DNA of 64,000 nucleotides from Ceratothoa steindachneri (Eukaryota; Arthropoda; Malacostraca; Isopoda; Cymothoidae): NCBI GenBank assembly GCA_963969495.1, contig OZ018326.1, forward strand, positions 155,186,306-155,250,305. Direction: 5' to 3'. The translations under genes and the position numbers were made by a program. The notes beneath the pieces are model-generated. The model saw nothing but the letters and a program-made list of their open reading frames with translations. It was not told the DNA's origin and did no database searches. Positions 22,800 to 34,137 of this stretch are shown here, one piece after another (positions within the stretch are counted from its first letter, which is position 1; each line of letters opens with the position of its first letter).

Positions 22800-23465
22800 C
22801 TGAAATTCACATAGTTCAGTTCCTATAGAGAATTTTAGTAGTTCCAGTTCTATGATCTCAAAAAGCTATTTAGAAATTTCTTTCCATCTATTATAAGGAA
22901 CAAGCTAAAAAACAAAAGTGTAGATGAGGCGGCATCCACAGGAGTACATACAATAAGAGGGTAAATGTCCTTTTCTTTTTAAAAATGAAAAAACTAACAG
23001 GAAGATCTCTAACAGAGGGTTTGAAATGAGTTGTGGCAAGGGATAGGGAGTAAGGAGTAAAAGTGAATTATATGGTATAAAAAATAGGAAAATAATGGGG
23101 GAGTAATGAACGGATTTTTTTAAAGTACCCAGCACAATTATATCAGCTAAATTGACTTTTTATACAACTATAAATGTGAAATATTTATGATATCACCAAT
23201 ATGATCAAATTACGTGTAGTTATCATTCAGATCTAAATTTGCAATGCTCAAAAATAAACATGTGCTTATTCTTTATACCAAAGTTGATTTAGTGACAAAA
23301 AAAAATTAATGTCAGACTAAAGATTAATAGACAGCCCTGAACAAAAGTTTTTGGCTAACTGGAATTTTTATTATTCCTTGGTATGTCTATGAATATGTTA
23401 GTGTAGGTTTGCATGCGAATGTCCAATACATCTGCAAAGTAACAAAAGTACAAGTTTTCTTTAAC
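22800..23465. other. AT-rich intergenic stretch, nothing recognised
   Basis: Short frames only, and no motif I can name on either strand. Confidence 0.5.
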
Positions 23466-23467
23466 TT

Positions 23468-24698
23468 TTTTAAATATCCACTTGCATTCAACTTCCTATC
23501 TAAATATCTAACTCGCGAATCACCCATCACAAGCACTTCAGTCAGACTCCTATTCCTAACCCCCACAGACCTAACTCTATCCCCACTCCTATTCTCATTC
23601 AAACTACCAGTCACTCTACCTCCACCCCTACCACCATCAGTCATATCACTTCCAGTTACTTCCTCTCTTAGGGCACTGTGTCCCTCTGACTCACACATCT
23701 ATTCTCCCCCTGGCTAACAACCTAACAGAGGTAACCCTATTCTCACAAAGAACAGGAGAAGCCTCCCTAGCTTCACGTTTCTTAACCACTCTCCACTGTC
23801 CCCCATCCTCACTAGGCCTATTTCTAACTAATCAAAGGGGGCTAACTTCACTATCACTAGAACTATCATATTCTACCTCCTCCACCGGCCCTCTACCTTC
23901 ACCTGAAACATCTAATTGGCCTACCTCACCACCTAACCTATTTCCAGCTCTAGGCCTAACACTAAGTTCCCTCCTGAGCTCAGCAACTAACCCCTCCAGC
24001 CTACATATCCTGTCTAAATCCTGCCTTCTCATCCCCTCTAAATCTACAATGCATTCACGCAACCCACATACAACACATGTATACCCCTCACCTAATACAC
24101 CACAACCAATGCATACATTCTGACACTCATGCTCACTTTCATCCCCAAACTCCATCACTTATTCAAACAAAGAAAGAACTTGAGTAGTAATAAGAAAAGA
24201 AAAAAAGAAGAGCAACTTAGCTTTCGCTGATTGTAGTGAGAAAAAAAAAACTGTAGAAAAATCTGAAAAATAAATCAACAGACTGAGAGCTCTATGAAAC
24301 ACGTGCTACCTGTTTGAAGGTCAGTCGAAGAGACCACAGACATCGCACACTACATACACACTACTTTCAAAAGGCATACTCTCTACATCCAATCAGTCAG
24401 CCATACTTAAACAAGAACAATAATAGAAACAAAAACTTATGAACAACAAGAATTTGACCCGAATTTGTGCGCGCAAGTTTAAAACCTGCTAATCAAGATG
24501 GCCACCGAAGTAAACAAAAGTGACTTTCTCACCAAAACAAAATAACCACAATTTAACTTTGTTATATTAACCAAATATACGATCTAATAACTTAATAATT
24601 ATGTTTACTATGTCACACACTAAAGTATAGCAAATAATCAAAATATTCCGAGAGCTCTACGAAACATGTGCTACCTGTTCGAAGGTCAGTCACAGATC
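23468..24698 (-). mobile_element. 5' half of a CR1-like LINE (5' UTR and ORF1 start), 3' part missing
   Basis: On the minus strand a 5' UTR (24698-24159) leads to an ATG at 24158 opening a frame with two Cys pairs (C-I-G-C, C-V-V-C), a coiled segment and EVEYDSSSDSEVSPL. A second frame (23698-23470) carries MGDSRVRYLDRKLNAS, the start of the SGNH domain, and then the element stops. Both frames match the plus-strand element at 26641-28133. The 5' UTR contains two direct copies of gagagctcta(t/c)gaaaca(c/t)gtgctacctgtt, at 24283 and 24650. Losing the 3' part rather than the 5' part is unusual for a LINE insertion. Confidence 0.8.
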
Positions 24699-24950
24699 TG
24701 ACAATCCTCTGGATGTAGTTTTCCTGGGAGTTTGGGTGCCTTAAAAAAGAAGCCGTTTGACTCGGATGACCTATGATGAGCCCTTGTGGCTTTTGTCATC
24801 TGTTATATTATATTGTGGGGGACTTTGATTTTGTCTATCCCTGGTGATGGTGCTTTTCGTGGGTGGGTTTTGACAGAGACGGATGACCTTTGATAGGCCC
24901 TTGTGGCTTTTGTCATCCGTGAAATTATGTTATGTTATGTTATGTTAAGC
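24699..24950 (+). mobile_element. Solo 3' end of the CR1-like LINE
   Basis: This is almost identical to 31190-31408 of the long copy: tctggatgtagttttcctgg, the two CGGATGAC...GTCATC(C/T)G hairpins, and a terminal (TTATG)n run at 24927-24947. It lies in the opposite orientation to the 5' half immediately to its left. Confidence 0.85.
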
Positions 24951-24952
24951 AT

Positions 24953-25149
24953 TCTATGAACCTGCCACTTGTTCTATCCCTACCTATCATATTTTCTCAG
25001 TCCACAGAGTTTAAGTTGAAGTCCCCAATAATAATTGCATCTGTTTCACATCCCTTACTTATTTCCCTTATATCATTAGTTCATCTATATCATCAGTCTG
25101 CCCAGGTGGTGTGTAAAAAGCTCCCAAATGCAGCATTCTATTTTTACTG
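24953..25149 (-). mobile_element. Endonuclease-domain fragment of the CR1-like LINE
   Basis: This is the reverse complement of about 28613-28812 of the long copy, including the FYTPPGQTDDIDELMI and GDFN codons. It is short and isolated between pieces in other orientations. Confidence 0.8.
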
Positions 25150-25597
25150 AAGCTAATAAAAATACTTTTCAGATGTATACAGCAACCCTGATGCCGAGGG
25201 CTTGAGATTACCAAACTTTGCCTCCCCAAATATGAAACTGATTGGCAGGCATTTCGAAATATGTGTTGCTTCGAAGAGTTTCCTATCCTAGTCACAATGA
25301 TTCTGCTTCAGTTGGCTATGGAATATATCCCCAGAAAGAGACCAAGAAGTGGAAAGCCCAAAAAAGCACACGCCTTAAGAAGAAAAAAGAAGAGAATCCA
25401 GAGCAAGCTACAGAAAGTAAAGAGGATTGCTTTAAATGACAATAGAATCAGGAAATTAGAACGAGAGTTGGCACTTTGTGTATTTGACATAAAGGAATGT
25501 CACCTAAAACAACTAGAAAAAGATGAAAATGTTACAATTTCTAATATAAAAAAAATCCAAGTGCTTTTACTTGTACGCCAAGACTAGATTAAGCATG

Positions 25598-26340
25598 GGT
25601 AACACTTCAGATTTGGGGCGCACGGTAGATGGCGCTGTTAGTCAGCTACAATTTTGGGCTACAATACATCTCTTATGACATCAGACGGTAGCGTCAGATG
25701 TGAACAATCACGGTGTTATATTTTTTGTATATGAGTATATACAATCATCGCAGGGTGGTCCCCCTGCAGTGATATCTCCCCCACAAACAGTCCCCTTGAA
25801 TTTACTGCGGGTTTTCTCCCCCAACAGCTTTTTACTGGCAGAAAACCCTAACCAAATAACAAACCATTCTTACTTTTATAGGTTTCTTGATTAGTTTATG
25901 CGCCTCTAGATAATCTAAAAGTTTTTCGCTATTATACAAACTAAAGCCGAATTTGAATAACAAAGAAGCACATGGAGAGCACGAAAACACAATAACGAAA
26001 GAAAAACATTTGCAAAACGGGTCCTATTTATAAGCTATGATGTTGCCAGTAAGAAGCTGTTATTGTTCGCAGCAAACAAAAAATACAAAAACAAAACAAA
26101 AAACAATAAAAGACATCAAGAAACCTTACCTAACTTAGAAAAAACTATAAACAAGCAGAGCGCAGATATTTAGTAAATAATAGACTAAAAGTTACAAATC
26201 CCTAAAACAACAAAAAATATAACGCCATGATTGGTCACATCTGATGCTACTGTCTGATGTCATAAGAGCTATGCTGTAGCCCCAAATTGTAGCCGACTAA
26301 CAGCCCCATCTACCATGTGCCCCGAATCTGAAGTATTACC
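25598..26340. mobile_element. 743-bp non-autonomous element with 130-bp terminal inverted repeats
   Basis: The left repeat (25598-25727, ggtaacacttcagatt...) and the inverted right repeat (26211-26340, ggtaatacttcagatt... on the minus strand) match at about 85-90 percent. A perfect 8-bp target duplication TAAGCATG flanks it at 25590-25597 and 26341-26348. Removing the element and one duplication rejoins the host LINE in frame (...YLYAKTRLSMKSRV...). No transposase is encoded. The 8-bp duplication and GGTAA start agree with the Merlin-like elements further right, but hAT or P origin cannot be excluded. Confidence 0.85.
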
Positions 26341-26640
26341 TAAGCATGAAGAGTAGAGTCCACCTTGTTAGCAACCCTACCGACATAGCAAATATACTCC
26401 AATCACACTTTTCAGATGTATACAGCAACCCTGATGCTGAGGGCTTAAGATTACCAAACTTTGCCTCCTCAAATATTGAAGAACCCACAACAGATGATGA
26501 AATTAATCCAACAGAAGCGGAGATCTTGGAAGCAATCAGCAAGATCAATAATAATTCCGCTAGTGGACCAGACAGTATCTCAGCAAAATTTATAAAAAAT
26601 CGTGCGCATTCAATTGTAAAACCTCTGTTCATTATCTGAA

Positions 26641-28133
26641 ATGAATGCATTGTAGATTTAGAGGGGATGAGAAGGCAGGATTTAGACAGGATATGTAGGC
26701 TGGAGGGGTTAGTTGCTGAGCTCAGGAGGGAACTTAGTGTTAGGCCTAGATTTGGGAATAGGTTAGGTGGTGAGGTAACATAACATAACATAACATAACA
26801 TAATTACACGGATGACAAAAGCCACAAGGGCCTATCAAAGGTCATCCACCTCCGTCAAAACCCACCCACAAAAAGCACCATCACCAGGGGAAGACAAAAT
26901 CAAAGTCCCCCACAATATAATATAACGGATGACAAAAGCCACAAGGGCTCATCATAGGTCATCCGAGTCAAGCGGCCTCTTTTTCAAGGCACCCAAACTC
27001 CCAGGAAAACTACATCCAGAGGATTGCATCCAGAAACAAGGGTATCACCAATCAAGGCTTGTCAAGAACTAAATCATGCAGCTATAGATATATACAAACA
27101 ATATTAATATATACAAAACTTAGGAACCATCACAACCTTCCCTTCCCATAAACTCATCCAACCTACTCTTAAATACATTTAGATTTGGACTACCTACTAC
27201 CCTCTGCGGCAATTTGTTCCAGAAGTCTACCACTCTATTGGTGAAAAAATATTTTCACCAATAGATGTTTCAGGTGAAGGTAGAGGGCCGGTGGAGGAGG
27301 TAGGATATGATAGTTCTAGTGATAGTGAAGTTAGCCCCCTTAGATTAGTTAGAAATAGGCCTAGTGAGGATGGGGGACAGTGGAGAGTGGTTAGGAAACA
27401 TGAAGCTAGGGAGGCTTCTCCTGTTCTTTGTGAGAATAGGGTTGCCTCTGTTGAGGTGGTTAGCCAGGGGGAGAATAGGTGTGTGAGTCAGAGGGACACA
27501 GAACCTATTAGCTTGACTAATAGATTCAGTGCCCTAAGAGAGGAAGTAACTGGAAGTGATATGACTGATGGGGGTGGGGGTGGAGGTAGAGTGACTGGTA
27601 GTTTGAATGAGAATAGGAGTGGGGATGGAGTTAGGTCTGTGGGGGTTAGGAATAGGAGTCTGACTGAAGTGCTTGTGATGGGTGATTCGCGAGTTAGATA
27701 TTTAGATAGGAAGTTGAATGCAAGTAGATTGAATGGTTTGAGGGTGTGTTTGCCGGGTGCTGGAGTGAGAGATCTGTCTGATAGGTATGAGGAGCTGGTG
27801 TCTGGCTGTGCAAGGGATGCGGTTGTGATTACACATGTAGGAGTGAATGATGTGAAGAAAGTGGGTGCATGTGAGTTACGTGAGAGGTACAAGAGGTTGA
27901 TTGAAAAGGTGAAAGAAAGTAGAATGAAAGGTGTTGTGACAGGTGTGCTTCCAAGCATGGATGTTGGGGTAGAATGGATGTCTTGTGCAATTGGGCTGAA
28001 TGATTATGTGAGGAGGATGTGTGAGATGGAAGGTGTCATGTTTGTGGATGTGTGGGATAGGTTTGTTGGAATGAAAGAAATGTATGCGATGGATGGACTG
28101 CATTTGAGTAGGAGGGGGGTAGATGTGTTGTAG
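26641..28133 (+). pseudogene. CR1-like ORF1: Cys-rich/coiled N-terminus and SGNH esterase domain
   Basis: The N-terminal part (26641-26777) holds the coiled segment and is cut off by the nested insertion. The frame resumes from 27265. In the 280-codon open part from 27291, an acidic/Ser-rich linker precedes an SGNH hydrolase domain: GDSRVR at 131-136 (nucleophile S133), GVND at 174-177 and DGLH at 268-271 (D268, H271). Such esterase domains are known in ORF1 of CR1-clade LINEs, where they bind or act on lipids or aid RNA handling. All catalytic positions are kept. A TAG at 28131 is followed by 14 more in-frame codons (EEYDRVIRSLRAGK), so it is probably a premature stop. Confidence 0.85.
26778..27264 (-). 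mobile_element. 5'-truncated CR1-like copy nested antisense in ORF1 of its own family
   Basis: From the left, it has an (ATAAC)n run (26776-26801), then the reverse complement of the twin-hairpin 3' UTR, then the reverse complement of the last ORF2 codons (to about 27258, equal to 30975-31103). It interrupts ORF1 between codons for GGEV and (D)VSGEGRG, as shown by the uninterrupted copy at 23832-24158. Its 5' junction forms a near-palindrome, ctattggtgaaaaaatattttcaccaatag in two halves, at 27235-27264. Confidence 0.85.
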
Positions 28134-28231
28134 GAGGAGTATGATCGTGTTATTAGGTCTTTGCGGGCGGGAAAATAGATACTAATAGTGGTCAGGGAAT
28201 TATAAGAGGACATTATAGTACTGAAAGTAGA

Positions 28232-31103
28232 ATGGACTTGGCAGATAATAGAAATAGGTTCCAAGGCGATAGAGGTGAGGTCATTCAAGTTTCAAGAGGT
28301 GCTTCAGGGATAGGGGGGTTAAATTGTTTCTATACAAATGCTTGTAGTCTTAGAAACAAGAAGGATGAGCTATTTAGTTATATTAGCAATGAGGATATAG
28401 ATATATTATGCGTTACTGAATCATGGGTTAATGAAATAGAATTTAGTGACGCTATAAGTGAATTTGATTTACAGGGCTATAATATGTACATTAGTCAAAG
28501 GATAGGTAGGATTGGTGGAGGAATAATTATCTATATAAAAAACAACATTGTTTCAAGTTTAAATACTTCAATAAAGCAGGATGGAGTTGAGTCACTTTGG
28601 ATAGATATTAGGTTCAGTAAAAATAGAATGGTGCATTTGGGAACTTTTTACAGGCCACCTGGGCAGACTGATGATATAGATGAACTAATGATAAGGGAAA
28701 TAAGTAAGGGATGTGAAACAGATGCAGTTATTATTGGGGACTTCAACTTAAACTCTGTGGACTGGGAAAATATGATAGGTAGGGATAAAACAAGTGGCAG
28801 GTTCATGGAATGCTTTGAGGATAATTTTTTGAATCAATTTGTTAATGAGCCAACGAGGGGGGACAATATATTAGATTTAGTACTTTCTAACAGTGATCAC
28901 TTAGTTCAAGAATTGACTGTTGGGGAAGCATTGGGAAATAGTGACCATCAGATAGTTCGTTTTAACTTGGGAATTGAGAAGGGTAAAATAACTGAGAATG
29001 CTGAAAAAGTTCCAAATTTTCATAAGGGAGATTATGTAAAACTTCGAAGCTTGCTAAATTTGGTACACTGGGATATAGAATTCAGAGGTAAAAATGCTTA
29101 TGGGATGTGGGATACTTTCAAGCATATAATAAATGTAGTCCAAGAACAATGTATCCCAATGAAGACCATTAGGAACAAAAGTAGGAAACCATTATGGTGG
29201 AATCAGGAGATAGCTAGAAAAATTTCAGAGAAGAAAAGGGCATATAAAAAATTACAGGTAGAAAATAATATTCAAAATTTAAGTGATTATAGAATGGCTA
29301 GGAATGAGTTAAATAAGATTATAAAGAAGAACAAAAGGGTGTCAGAAATTAAATTAGCTCAGGATAGCAACAAAGATCCTAGAAAGTTCTTTAGTTACTA
29401 TAAAATTAATAACAAGTCTGGCAGAGTTAAAATAGGACCTATCAAATATGAAGGATTTGTGAGAGAAACTGATGAGGAAATAGTTGAGGTACTAAATGGT
29501 CATTTTGCATCAGTATTTACAAAAGAGAAACTAAATAGTCCTATGTATAGTACTCATAGGTCAGGAAAAGAGGTGTTTACTAACATTTGTGTGGATCGGA
29601 GGATGATAAAAGGACTAATAGGTGATTTAGATACTACCAAGGCCTCCGGCCCTGATAATATTCATTCTAGGATACTTAAAGAAGGGGTAGAAAGTATCTC
29701 AATAGCTCTGGACAAGTTATATACTAGGTCATTGGAATATGGAAAAATACCCGATGATTGGAAGAGAGAGAATGTAGTCCCCATTTTCAAGAAGGGTAGT
29801 AAAGAGGATCCAAATAACTTTAGACCGGTTAGCCTAACTCCTGGTCTGTAAAATTCTTGAGAAAATAGTTAAAAAAGGGATTTGCCAACATCTAGAGAGG
29901 GAGGGGTTAATCAGCGATGCTCAGCATGGGTTTAGATCAGGTAGATCATGTTTGACTAACTTACTAGACTTTCTGGAGTTTGTAACAGATCAAGTAGATA
30001 AGGGAGAGAATGTAGATATAATTTACTTAGATTTTAGTAAAGCATTTGATAAGGTACCACACAGGAGACTAGTTCATAAATTAAAAATGATTGGGATATG
30101 TAGGGGTGTTTCAAATTGGATAGCTGAGTGGCTGAAAGACAGGAAGCAAAGGGTAGTGCTAAATGGTGTAAAGTCAGAGTGGAGAGATGTTATCAGTGGG
30201 GTTCCTCAGGGATCAGTTCTCGGTCCATTATTATTTGTTATCTATATAAACGATCTTGGGGAGGCAGTTAATAATAAAGTGTCAATTTTTGCGGATGATA
30301 CCAAATTAGCAGCTGTAGTTAAAGATATTGATGATAATTTTAAAGTGCAGGGGGACTTAAATAAATTGTTATCCTGGGCACATAAGTGGCAAATGACTTT
30401 CAACCTTGATAAGTGCAAAGTTATTAACAGGGGAAAAGATAATAGAGAATTTAACTATGAAATGGATGGGCATTGGCTGAGCTCAGTAGAGGATGAGAAA
30501 GATCTAGGAGTAGTAATAGATAAGTCATTAAGGTTTTCTAAGCAGTGTATTCAAGCAAGAAATAGGGCAAATAGAGTGCTGGGTTTTATTAAGAGAAATG
30601 TCAGTTACAAAAGTAAGGTGGTTATTCTTAAACTCTATAACTCTTATGTTAGGCCACATCTAGAGTACTGTATACAGGCATGGTCCCCACATTTTAGACA
30701 CGATATTAACCTTCTTGAGTCAGTGCAACGGAGGGCAACAAAGATTATTCCTTCCCTGAGGCACCTTGAATATGAAGATAGACTGAGGGTATTAAATATG
30801 TTCTCGTTCGAAAGGAGGTGTGTGAGAGGGGATATGATTGAGCTGTTTAAAATTATTTCTGGGATAGATAAATTGGATATTAGCAAGTTTTTTGAGTTAG
30901 ATGATGGAAATCGGACTAGAGGTCCCTACTTGAAAATTAAAAAGCAAGGGTGTAGGTTGGATTTAAGAAAATATTTTTTCACCAATAGAGTGGTAGACTT
31001 CTGGAACAAATTGCCGCAGAGGGTAGTAGGTAGTCCAAATTTAAATCTATTTAATAGTAGGTTGGAAGAGTTTATGGGATGGGAAGGTTGTGATGGTTCC
31101 TAA
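28232..31103 (+). pseudogene. CR1-like ORF2: endonuclease and reverse transcriptase, one frameshift
   Basis: The first 539 codons (28232-29851) hold an APE-type endonuclease with N36, E63 (TESW), YRPPG, GDFN at 169-172 and SDH at 237-239, then a linker and the RT fingers (SGPDNIHSRIL, PIFKKGS, NFRPVSLT). A single-base loss near 29845 shifts the frame. The second open part (29952-31103, 383 codons) has YLDFSKAFD at 25-33, GVPQGSVLGPLL at 83-94 and the catalytic FADD at 113-116. Thumb and C-terminal helices follow, to a stop at 31103. All active-site residues of both enzymes are present, so the frame break and the broken ORF1 are the only visible defects. It is the best-preserved polymerase in the window. 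Confidence 0.9.
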
Positions 31104-31243
31104 GTTTTGTATATATTAATATTGTTTGTATATATCTATAGCTGCATGATTTAGTTCTTGACAAGCCTTGATTGGTGATACCCTTGTTTCTGGATGTAGT
31201 TTTCCTGGGAGTTTGGGTGCCTTGAAAAAGAGGCCGCTTGACT

Positions 31244-31400
31244 CGGATGACCTATGATGAGCCCTTGTGGCTTTTGTCATCCGTTATATTATATTGTGGG
31301 GGACTTTGATTTTGTCTTCCCCTGGTGATGGTGCTTTTTGTGGGTGGGTTTTGACGGAGTCGGATGACCTTTGATAGGCCCTTGTGGCTTTTGTCATCCG
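31244..31400 (+). promoter_or_regulatory. Twin 3'-UTR hairpins of the CR1-like LINE
   Basis: Two 40-base units, 31244-31283 and 31361-31400, each begin CGGATGAC and end GTCATCCG. The 8-bp inverted repeat closes a loop that carries gcccttgtggctttt. The pair recurs in all three 3' ends seen here (24699-24950, 26778-27000 inverted, and this one). A role as template signal for the element's reverse transcriptase is inferred from position only. Confidence 0.6.
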
Positions 31401-32872
31401 TGTAATTATGTTTATGTTTAAATATGGAATAGTCCTCAAATTCTACAAAATGGCTTATATAACTCCAATCCACAAAAAAGGCGACAAAATAACTTCTGGA
31501 AATTATAGACCCATTACACTGACCTCCCATTTTATCAAGATTTTCAAGCATTGTCTCAGGAAAATTATGATCAAATTTCTGGAAAATAACAAAATTATAA
31601 CTTAAAATCAACACAGCTGACACAGCTGATCGCTCATGTTGACGAAGTTTTAAGTGGTCTACTCGATGGAGCTGACACTGATGCTATCTACTTGGATTAT
31701 GCAAAAGCTTTCGATAAAGTAGACCACAGACTCTTGATTGAAAAACTGAAAATATATAAATTCCATGAAAAGATAATTAACTGGGTAGAATCATTTCTAT
31801 GTGATCGGACACAGGTTGTTATCATTGATGGACATCACTCTTTACCTGCTCCAGTTAAAAGCGGTGTCCCCCAAAGTACAGTTTGGGGTCCCATATTGTT
31901 CTTGATATTTATCAATGACATGGAACCTGTCGTCCAAAACTTGGCAGTCAGATTTTTTGCAGATGACACAAGAATATCCAAAAAGATAACGAGCAGTACA
32001 GATAAGGCCTCCCTCCAAGACAATCTAATGAGGGTGATGGAGTGGTCGCACAGCAATAATATGGTGTTGCATAAGCAAAACTTTGACCTGATTATGCATG
32101 AAACTCGACATGAACTGTGGATAGCTGAGATGCCCTTCCTCACAGATCTCCAAAGCTAAGTGGCAGACGCGGATCTCCAGTTGTACCCTGTGGATAAATT
32201 GAGGGACCTCAGGATTATTCTAACTAGTGACCTGTCATGGACTTCCCATATACGAATGATGTGTCAGAGAGCAAGAAATGCAGCTGCCTGGGCACTTAGC
32301 GTATTTGGGTCTAGAGATTTCTTTTTTATGTTAATTATTTACAAGTCCATGGTCCGGTCCCACCTAGAATACGCCTGTCCTCTGTGGAACCCAGTCAAGG
32401 TAGGTGATATTCAGTATATTGAAACTGTCCAAAGAGAATACACGAGAAAAATTTGTGGATATTAAAATTTTACATACTGGGAGACTCAAAAAATTGTGCT
32501 TAATGTCCTTACAAAGAAGGAGGGAACGTTTTATTATAATTAATATTTATAAGATACTACATGATGTATGTTCCAATGATCCCCAAATAAAATTCCATCC
32601 CCAATCAAGACTGGGCATACAAGCAGTTATTCCCCCACTAAGAGGCTCCAACCCAGCACTTTAAGAAAATACGACTCCTCTTTTATTGTAGTAGGTCCAC
32701 GTTTGTGGAACTCCCTGCTTCTTCAAGTACTTTGTCCTCTTTTATCCCCTCCCAAGGTTCTCCTCAGATATCTCCACTGCTCTCTTTCTCGGTCATTTAC
32801 CCCCGACTTGCTCCACTCTTATTTTTGGTAAATATGTAATTATCGGCCCTGCTGATAGGACGTACTATTTCG

Positions 32873-34137
32873 GGTAAATATGTAGATTCCCGGCCGATAA
32901 ACCGTAGTTTTTTCGTCCGTGTTCCAAAATGTTTCACGTTTTGGGAGTACATTTAAGGGGACGGCTCGTGTGGGGGTAAGCACAAAGGGGTAACCACACT
33001 ACGATGATCCTGAGTTTCATTAAATTGGGGGGGTCTATATAATCCTAATTGTTATAATGTTCTGACGTTTACAGAGGTGAATGCTTTAACTACATCATGT
33101 CAGCGTCTTTAATCGTTTTGCAAATTATAATAGGGGGTGGGGGGTATGACGTCAGAAATGCTTAATTTCAATTTTTTTTCATACTTAATAGCTTTTTATT
33201 ATCCCCATTCGGAGTCATTTTTATTTTTCAATATATTTTTCCACATTTTACTCTTTTTATTACCTTCTTTTATACAATTAAATGTAATTAGCTAGATCAT
33301 TTCAAGGAACTACTTGTTTTTTAGCAGTTTGGGTGTCAAACATTCTCCTTTTACGCAGTTGGAAAATTCTCAATCGCACGTCTCCGCAGTTTCAAAATGC
33401 AATCGAATTGTCAAGTTTGTCCGTCGTCTATTGCGGAATTATTAAGCCTAGTTTCTGCTAGAGATAAATTAAACAACTTTTTGGAAGTGCATAATTTAGT
33501 GCGAACTAAAAGTGAATGCGAAATCTGTGGCCGGTAATTAGAGGTGACCCCAGAATATTGAACGCGTCTGGCGAGATGCGAGAGGTTCAATTCCCAAATA
33601 CGGGAGAAAAAACGCTCAATTCGACGCCTCTCTTGCAACCGCCATTTTCTGCAAGCGCTTCCCGTTGACTAAAACGGGAATTAAAGAACGATTCCACGCC
33701 TTCCTCATCGCTATTTCTGAAGTGTACCACGAAATAAAGTAAGTTAACAGCGCTTATCGTTCTTTATTTTTGGATAAGAAAGGTGGCGTCAGCTAGATTT
33801 CGAATACGACGCAGGCGCGCAAAATAAATAGGCTTCCCTCTCCGCTATTTCGGAATGATAACCAATGCAATTAAGTACGGGAAACAAAGTGTTTCGTTTG
33901 TTTTTTTCGGGCAATTTGGTAAATAAAATGGCCTACGTAAACAGCATTTTCGGTGGGTTTAATTTCGAGATTTCAAAAAAAAAATGGCGGCAACTAGCAT
34001 TCGAACAAAACTCAAACGCGTATGAATATTCAAACACGGGTGAACGATAACGCGAACGAAGATTCAAACACGGGTGAACGATAATATTTACACAAAACAA
34101 TTTTTCCCAGGCCGGGCCGATAATCTACATGTTTACC
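32873..34137 (+). mobile_element. Merlin-like element A, nested in B
   Basis: Ends ggtaaatatgtagattcccg (left) and, inverted, ggtaaacatgtagattatcg (right) are flanked by a perfect 8-bp duplication CTATTTCG at 32865-32872 and 34138-34145. The target is the subterminal sequence of element B itself. It contains a non-coding left third, a truncated transposase (33397-33742) and a right subterminal block with ggcgc-rich and acacgggtgaacgataatatttaca motifs shared by its relatives. Confidence 0.8.
33397..33742 (+). pseudogene. Merlin-like transposase of element A: N-terminal zinc segment joined to C-terminal end
   Basis: ATG at 33397 opens MQSNCQVCPSSIAELLSLV, followed by a second Cys pair (C-E-I-C-G). 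This is the N-terminal zinc-ribbon region of IS1595/ISXO2-type transposases. After a stop and frame change near 33550 the text is IERVWRDARGSIPKYGRKN and then FHAFLIAISEVYHEIK, the C-terminal end of the DDE domain. The whole catalytic core (both acidic residues and the linker) is missing, so the unit is an internal-deletion derivative that would need help from an intact relative. Family assignment rests on these two motifs. Confidence 0.65.

Larger units (their letters stand above)
26641..31408 (+). mobile_element. CR1-like LINE, nearly complete, inserted in the L2-like LINE
   Basis: It begins inside ORF1 (gaatgcattgtagattta) at 26641, so it is only slightly 5'-truncated. It runs through ORF1 with an SGNH domain, ORF2 with EN and RT, and a 3' UTR with twin hairpins, ending in TTATG-like repeats near 31408. 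The host LINE alignment resumes directly after it. At the 5' junction the host reads aatgaatgc and the element gaatgc, a microhomology typical of target-primed insertion. An inverted copy of the same family is nested at 26778-27264. Confidence 0.85.
25157..32740 (+). mobile_element. L2-like LINE, split by two later insertions
   Basis: Pieces belonging to one plus-strand ORF2 lie at 25231-25589 (EN-RT linker: YIPRKRPRSGKPKKAHALRR), 26349-26640 (start of RT: VSNPTDIANILQSHFSDVY, SASGPDSISAKF) and 31409-32740. The last piece has ITPIHKKGD, YRPITLTS, YLDYAKAFDKVDH, GVPQSTVWGP and FFADDTR, then a thumb and C-terminal part near 32160-32660. The gaps are a 743-bp inverted-repeat element and a 4.8-kb CR1-like LINE. 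Across both gaps the protein alignment resumes with almost no loss. A 74-base duplicate of the RT start (equal to 26406-26480) also sits out of order at 25157-25230. Frames are broken at several places in the last piece, so this copy is dead. Confidence 0.8.

Noticed and set aside
25598..26340. hAT assignment from the 8-bp duplication alone
   Set aside because: The ends start GGTAA rather than CAG-GGTG-like, and the repeats are 130 bp long; left as Merlin-type or unknown.
26778..27264. Twin-priming 5' inversion of the CR1-like element
   Set aside because: The inverted part is the 3' end, complete with tail; twin priming inverts the 5' part.
27488..27958. Minus-strand frame of 156 codons
   Set aside because: Antisense to the SGNH domain of the CR1-like ORF1.
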